10,768 nt of DNA from Saliniramus sp050485405 (GTDB lineage: Bacteria; Pseudomonadota; Alphaproteobacteria; Rhizobiales; Beijerinckiaceae). The stretch spans positions 1-10,768 of the forward strand of contig JBJHBI010000090.1 in assembly GCA_050485405.1 (NCBI GenBank). The letters are read 5' to 3'. A program made the translations under genes and the position numbers. This document shows, in pieces, positions 6,847-10,768 of this stretch; the stretch's first letter is position 1; each line of letters begins with the position of its first letter. Below the pieces are notes generated by a model. The model did no database searches. It was not told where the DNA came from and was given only the letters and a program-made list of their open reading frames with translations.

Positions 6847-7162
6847 TGGGAACATCCTTTGTTTCGAGTTCGCTGCAAACTAACGCAGCAAGATGGGTTG
6901 GAGAAGTGGGAAAAGCGTAAATTTTTGCTCTTTCAAAGCATTCGTTGCAAAGAAGCAACGTTCATAAGTGATTAACCATACGCAGGTTTAAAGCAGTGAC
7001 GGAAATGTGGCACGATTGTGTCTTGGCTTCCGAAAGATGACCGGGCTGGAGCGCTGAAAATTAACCGTCGTATATTTTGAGAAAAACTGCTGCAACGGGC
7101 GATTTGTTTCGAGCGTTGCCGCCCGCTTGACCGAATAAACTCCATCGCGGATAAGTCTAGTC
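6847..7162. promoter_or_regulatory. 316-bp divergent intergenic region upstream of the porin-like and phosphatase genes
   Basis: This AT-richer stretch should hold promoters for both flanking genes. Visible elements are an inverted repeat CGTTGC-N6-GCAACG (6943-6960), a shorter inverted repeat GCTGC-N8-GCAGC (6872-6889) in the probable leader of the - strand gene, a TTAACCAT octamer (6972-6979) and another TTAACC (7061-7066). I could not place a convincing -35/-10 pair for either direction. No small ORF with good coding character was seen. Confidence 0.5.
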
Positions 7163-7714
7163 ATGACCGTCATCCATGTCTGCCCGCTCGCTGATCTCGA
7201 TGAAGTCGTGGATGCGCACGCGCCCTCGCATCTCGTCAGCCTCGTTTCAGCCTCAATGCCGGAAATTGCCGGTAGTTCCATCACATCCGCGCAATATCTG
7301 CGTCTCGGGATCAACGACATCAACGCCCCCCGGGAAGGTTACGTGCTCGCGCAGGAAGCGGATGTGGCGCGCCTTCTCGAATTTGTGGCAGGCTGGCCGC
7401 GCATCCGCCCGATGGTGATGCATTGCTGGTTCGGCGTCAGCCGCTCGCCCGCAGCCGCCTATATCGCCGCTTGCGCGCTCGCTCCCGAGGTCGACGAGGC
7501 GGAGATTGCCGCGACCTTGCGCGAGAAGGCGCCTTTCGCCACGCCCAATGCGCGGCTCGTCGCCCTCGCCGATGACCTGCTCGGGCGCGACGGGCGCATG
7601 CGGGCGGCCATCGAGGCGATCGGGCGTGGCTGCGAGGTCTCCACCGGCTCTCCCTTCACGCTCGACATCCCTCAAGCTCACCGGCGGTCATTGAAACCGG
7701 GATCTGCCCGATAG
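7163..7714 (+). CDS. Tyrosine phosphatase-like protein (CX5R active site)
   Basis: A small cytosolic phosphatase of the cysteine-dependent superfamily. The signature loop is MHCWFGVSRSPAAAY, giving His87-Cys88-X5-Arg94-Ser95; Cys88 would be the nucleophile and Arg94 the phosphate binder. Asp52 in LRLGINDINAP is placed where the general acid sits in related enzymes. Residues 100-160 are helical and alanine-rich, and there is no signal peptide or membrane segment. At 183 residues it matches the short alphaproteobacterial protein tyrosine phosphatase-like family; substrates are unknown. The ATG at 7163 has only a weak ribosome site. The DUF2339 gene starts about 50-60 bases downstream on the same strand, so co-transcription is likely. 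It could also be a dual-specificity enzyme; motif alone does not decide. Confidence 0.85.
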   Translation: MTVIHVCPLADLDEVVDAHAPSHLVSLVSASMPEIAGSSITSAQYLRLGINDINAPREGYVLAQEADVARLLEFVAGWPRIRPMVMHCWFGVSRSPAAAYIAACALAPEVDEAEIAATLREKAPFATPNARLVALADDLLGRDGRMRAAIEAIGRGCEVSTGSPFTLDIPQAHRRSLKPGSAR

Positions 7715-7776
7715 CTTCACGCCCGCAGCCGGTATAGACAAGTTCGGCATCAATCTGGGGAGTGGCGGCGTTGTAC

Positions 7777-10629
7777 ATGCTCGAATCGTTGCTGATCGTC
7801 GCGGCACTCGCCCTCCTCGCCATGCCCGTGGTCGCCGTGGTCGCCATCGTGATCGCGCAGCGGGCCATCCGCGAGATCGCGGCTCTGCGCTTGCGCCTCG
7901 ACCAGCTGGAAGCCGCAATCGCGAGCGGCATAGGTGGCGCGAAGGATGTTTCGGCGCGGGATGCAGAGACCCCCGATCCCGCCCGGGAGGCGGCGGAGGC
8001 TACGGAGGAAACCGAAAGCCGATCAGCTGACCAACCTGCAGACCAGGCCGATTCCCCGCTCGCCGATCAACCGGTCGCGGCGCCTCCCGCCCGCAAGCGC
8101 GGCGGCGCGAGCCTCGAGGAGCGTCTCGGTGCACGCTGGGCGGTCTGGGTCGGTGCCCTCGCCCTCGCCCTCGGCGGAGCTTTTCTCGTGCGTTTCTCGC
8201 TTGAGCAGGATCTGCTCGGCCCGGGCGCGCGGATCGGTCTCGCGGCATTGTTCGCCCTCGCGCTCCTGAGCGCCGGTGAAGTCCTTCGTCGACGTGATTT
8301 TGCCCTCGCGTTGCCGGGAATCGGTCCCGGCCACGTACCCGCCGCTCTCACCGCAGCCGGCGCCGTCAGCGCCTTCGCCACCGTCTACGCCGCCTTCGCA
8401 CTCTATGATCTGATCGCGCCGGTGACGGCGTTCCTGCTGCTCGGCATTCTCGGTCTCGCGACCATGCTGGCCGCGGCGCTTCACGGGCCGCTTCTGGCCG
8501 GGCTCGGGCTGATCGGCGCCTTCGCCGTCCCGCTCCTCACGGGAGGCGAGGGCGGACAGACCTGGCCGCTCGTGCCCTATTTCACTGTTGTCACCGCCGC
8601 CGCCCATGCGCTCGCATGGTTGCGCGGCTGGCGCCGTGTGGCGATCGCCGCGACGGTAATCGCACTCACCTGGGCCGTTCTGATGCTGGACGGTCCCGCT
8701 CATGCGGCGCGCCTGCACCTTCTGATCCAGACGGGGCTCGCCGCCTTCGTCTTCGCGATCCTGCCTTATCGCGGCGTCCCGCTGGATCGGCAGATGCCCG
8801 ATCGCGGCGGACGTGCGGTCTTCGCCGTGGCGCTCGTCGTCTATGCCGCCGCGCTGACCGCATTGCCCGATGGTGCGCAGGCGATCTATTTTCCCGCATT
8901 GATGATCGCCGCGATGCTGGTCGCCGGCGCGACGCCGGCCCTCTCGGCGGCGGGCGTGGCCGCTCTCGGTGTGCTCCTCGTCACATTATATTCCTGGCCC
9001 GTGGCCCGCGAGGCGCTCGCAGAGCCCACCCGCCTCTTGCCCGGACCGGCGGGAGACCTGCCCTGGCCGGAGGCGTTTCGAACCTTCATCGCCTTCGCGA
9101 TCATCGCCACGCTCGCCATTGTCGCTCTCGGTTTCAGGCGTCTGATCGACATGCGGTCGATGGCGCGCCGGATCACGGCGGATTACGCGGTTCTCTTCGC
9201 CGCTGCACCTGCTGCCGTGCTGATGGTCGTCTATTGGCGCCTCACCGGTGCGGCACGGCTGCTGGAAGGTGTCGCCGAGCCGGCCTTCGCCGTCGCTGCG
9301 GCTCTGCTTGCCAGCGCCTATACGCTCTTCGCGACGCGTCTGCGCGGACGGTCGGGAGAGATGGCGCCGGCGAGCGCGCTGGTCTGCGGGTTATGCGCGG
9401 TCGCGGCTCTGGGCAATCTCGCCCTCGCTCTCGCCTTCTGGCTCGACCGCGGGATGCTCACCGTCGCGCTCGCACTGGCCGGCGCCGGCGCCGCCTTCGT
9501 CGCGCAGCGAACCGGGATCAGCCTCCTGCGCTATGGTGTCGGCGCGCTCGCGGTGATCGTGGCCCTGCGGCTTGCATGGGATCCGGGTATCGTCGACGGT
9601 AATCCGGGCCGTATGCTCGTCTTCAACTGGCTGCTCTGGGGTTATGGTGTTCCCGCGCTCGCCTTCCTCGCCGCCGCTCATTGGCTGAGCCGCAACGGGC
9701 GTGACGCGATGGCGCGGCTGTCGGAGGCGATGGGCATCGTCTTCGCGGTGCTGCTCGTCTTTTTCCAGCTTCGCCACGCGCTCCATGGCGGCGTGATGCC
9801 GGCGCGCTACGGCGGTCTGCTCGATGCGGGTCTCGCCGTGCTCACGGTGCTGTGCGCCGCGCTGATCCTGCTGCGCGTCGATGCCCAACGGCCCGACGCG
9901 ATCACCCGGATCGGTGCCCGTCTGTTCGGGCTGATCGCCCTTGTCGTATCCGGCGCGGGGCTCGTTCTCGGCGTCAATCCACTCCTCACGGATGTGCCCG
10001 TCGCCGGCGGTCCCTTCCTCAACGCGCTCCTGCCGGCCTATCTGCTGCCCGCGATTCTCGCCGGCACGATCGCGGTCATGCTTTGGAAAGAGGGGCGTAG
10101 ACACCCGGCCGGGAGCGCAGACGAAGCCGCACGGTCCGAGCAGGTCGAAGCGGCGGAAGATTCCAAAATTGCACTCGTGTCCGAACCTGCAAAGCCGCCT
10201 CGCTTCTCCCTCGCGCGCTTGCAGCAGCTTCAATTGCGGGCGATGGCGGCCCTGGCCTTCATGCTCCAGGCGATATGGAGCGTGGCGGCGATCCGGATGG
10301 CCTTTCAGGGCCCGCGCATCGGGCTCGACAATCCCACCGGCGAGGCGGAATTATGGGCCTATTCCGCGATGTTGCTCGTGGCCGGCCTCGCCGCTCTCGT
10401 CGTCGGCCTGTGGCGGAATCTGGGATGGCTGCGACTAATTGCCGCGATTTATCTCGCGCTCGCGGTGGCCAAGGTCTTCCTCGTCGATCTCGCGGGGCTG
10501 GGCGGGCCGATCCGCGCGGCCTCCTTCATCGCCCTCGGCCTCGTGCTGGTAGGCGTGGGGCTTCTCTACCAGCGGCTGCTGCAACGCCCACGGCCCGCCG
10601 CGACGGCGCAGACGCCATCCGACGATTGA
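7777..10629 (+). CDS. DUF2339 polytopic membrane protein
   Basis: A very large integral inner-membrane protein of unknown function. The 950 residues show an N-terminal membrane helix (~2-26) and a short coiled-coil-like segment (REIAALRLRLDQLEAAI). A hydrophilic linker rich in Ala, Glu and Pro follows to about residue 108, then the family hallmark SLEERLGARWAVWVGALALA and VRFSLEQDLLGPGARIGLAA. After this come some two dozen hydrophobic helices to the C-terminus, broken by a charged loop near residues 769-822. Start choice is open: GGGGAG at 7757-7762 gives eight bases to a TTG at 7771 and fourteen to the ATG at 7777, while the GTG at 7762 overlaps it. I list the ATG. It follows the phosphatase-like gene closely. 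Length and layout fit DUF2339; transport or cell-envelope roles would be guesses. Confidence 0.9.
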   Translation: MLESLLIVAALALLAMPVVAVVAIVIAQRAIREIAALRLRLDQLEAAIASGIGGAKDVSARDAETPDPAREAAEATEETESRSADQPADQADSPLADQPVAAPPARKRGGASLEERLGARWAVWVGALALALGGAFLVRFSLEQDLLGPGARIGLAALFALALLSAGEVLRRRDFALALPGIGPGHVPAALTAAGAVSAFATVYAAFALYDLIAPVTAFLLLGILGLATMLAAALHGPLLAGLGLIGAFAVPLLTGGEGGQTWPLVPYFTVVTAAAHALAWLRGWRRVAIAATVIALTWAVLMLDGPAHAARLHLLIQTGLAAFVFAILPYRGVPLDRQMPDRGGRAVFAVALVVYAAALTALPDGAQAIYFPALMIAAMLVAGATPALSAAGVAALGVLLVTLYSWPVAREALAEPTRLLPGPAGDLPWPEAFRTFIAFAIIATLAIVALGFRRLIDMRSMARRITADYAVLFAAAPAAVLMVVYWRLTGAARLLEGVAEPAFAVAAALLASAYTLFATRLRGRSGEMAPASALVCGLCAVAALGNLALALAFWLDRGMLTVALALAGAGAAFVAQRTGISLLRYGVGALAVIVALRLAWDPGIVDGNPGRMLVFNWLLWGYGVPALAFLAAAHWLSRNGRDAMARLSEAMGIVFAVLLVFFQLRHALHGGVMPARYGGLLDAGLAVLTVLCAALILLRVDAQRPDAITRIGARLFGLIALVVSGAGLVLGVNPLLTDVPVAGGPFLNALLPAYLLPAILAGTIAVMLWKEGRRHPAGSADEAARSEQVEAAEDSKIALVSEPAKPPRFSLARLQQLQLRAMAALAFMLQAIWSVAAIRMAFQGPRIGLDNPTGEAELWAYSAMLLVAGLAALVVGLWRNLGWLRLIAAIYLALAVAKVFLVDLAGLGGPIRAASFIALGLVLVGVGLLYQRLLQRPRPAATAQTPSDD

Positions 10630-10705
10630 GCCTCGGCGCACAGATGGGCGGCAACGCGCATCGCCTTCGGGCCATTGCGGGGTTTCCACCGGAGGCCCAG
10701 ATGCA

Positions 10706-10768
10706 CTACGTAGAATCCTGTAGGTCGATGCGCGCGGGCGCGATCGCCTGCGTGACCAGATTACGGAG
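10706..10768 (-). CDS. 3' end of an unidentified gene, entering from the right edge
   Basis: On the - strand an open frame enters at the window edge and ends at TAG (10708-10706), giving 20 residues, LRNLVTQAIAPARIDLQDST. Most codons (CTC, CTG, GTC, ACG, GCG, ATC, CGC, GAC, CAG) match those of neighbouring genes. It would be convergent with the DUF2339 gene, leaving a 76-base gap (10630-10705) in which I see no clean terminator hairpin. The opposite-strand alternative, an ATG at 10701 behind GGAGG (10691-10695), runs open to the edge but uses several codons rare here (GTA, TGT, AGG, AGA, TTA). The family is not recognisable from so short a tail. Confidence 0.35.
   Translation of the reverse strand, partial: LRNLVTQAIAPARIDLQDST

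Noticed and set aside
6124..6975. 283-codon + strand frame opposite the porin-like gene
   Set aside because: The - strand product has a signal peptide, barrel strands and a terminal Phe; the + frame is compositionally odd and runs into the promoter region.
10701..10768. + strand ORF start with GGAGG five bases upstream
   Set aside because: The 22 codons include five that are rare in the neighbouring genes (GTA, TGT, AGG, AGA, TTA); the opposite strand has better coding character.

Overview
The window reads as a GC-rich alphaproteobacterial chromosome, probably Hyphomicrobiales (Rhizobiales). The clues are a SciP-type DUF1153 regulator, a fliF/fliH/fliN/flbD flagellar operon, an Omp25/Omp31-type beta-barrel protein, and CtrA-like TTAA-N7-CTAA boxes in front of two flagellar-cycle genes. 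The left edge does not fit this picture.

Left edge (1-1357): one open frame enters from outside the window and joins two unrelated proteins. Up to about nt 835 it encodes the propeptide region of a secreted M36 (fungalysin-type) metallopeptidase, of a style familiar from actinobacteria. From about nt 836 it becomes the last ~173 residues of the hook-capping protein FlgD. The join sits on a perfect 9-bp tandem repeat. An assembly chimera is the simplest explanation, with genuine recombination the alternative.

Flagellar block (1358-6067): sciP stands alone between a CtrA-like box and a strong intrinsic terminator. A second CtrA-like box follows, then fliF, fliH (flbE), fliN and flbD on the + strand, closed by a hairpin terminator. 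FliF builds the MS ring, FliH serves the export ATPase, FliN is the C-ring and export-docking protein, and FlbD is the sigma-54 activator of late flagellar genes. SciP is a known antagonist of CtrA-driven transcription, so activator target and repressor lie side by side. No fliG lies between fliF and fliH, where the Caulobacter-type operon has it.

Right part (6068-10768): an outer-membrane beta-barrel protein lies on the - strand, convergent with flbD. A 316-bp intergenic stretch separates it from a divergent pair on the + strand: a small cysteine-dependent (CX5R) tyrosine phosphatase-like protein and a large DUF2339 polytopic membrane protein. The last 60 bases probably hold the 3' end of a convergent - strand gene. 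No RNA genes, CRISPR arrays, insertion sequences or phage genes were seen. Apart from the chimeric left edge, the content is ordinary core-genome material.
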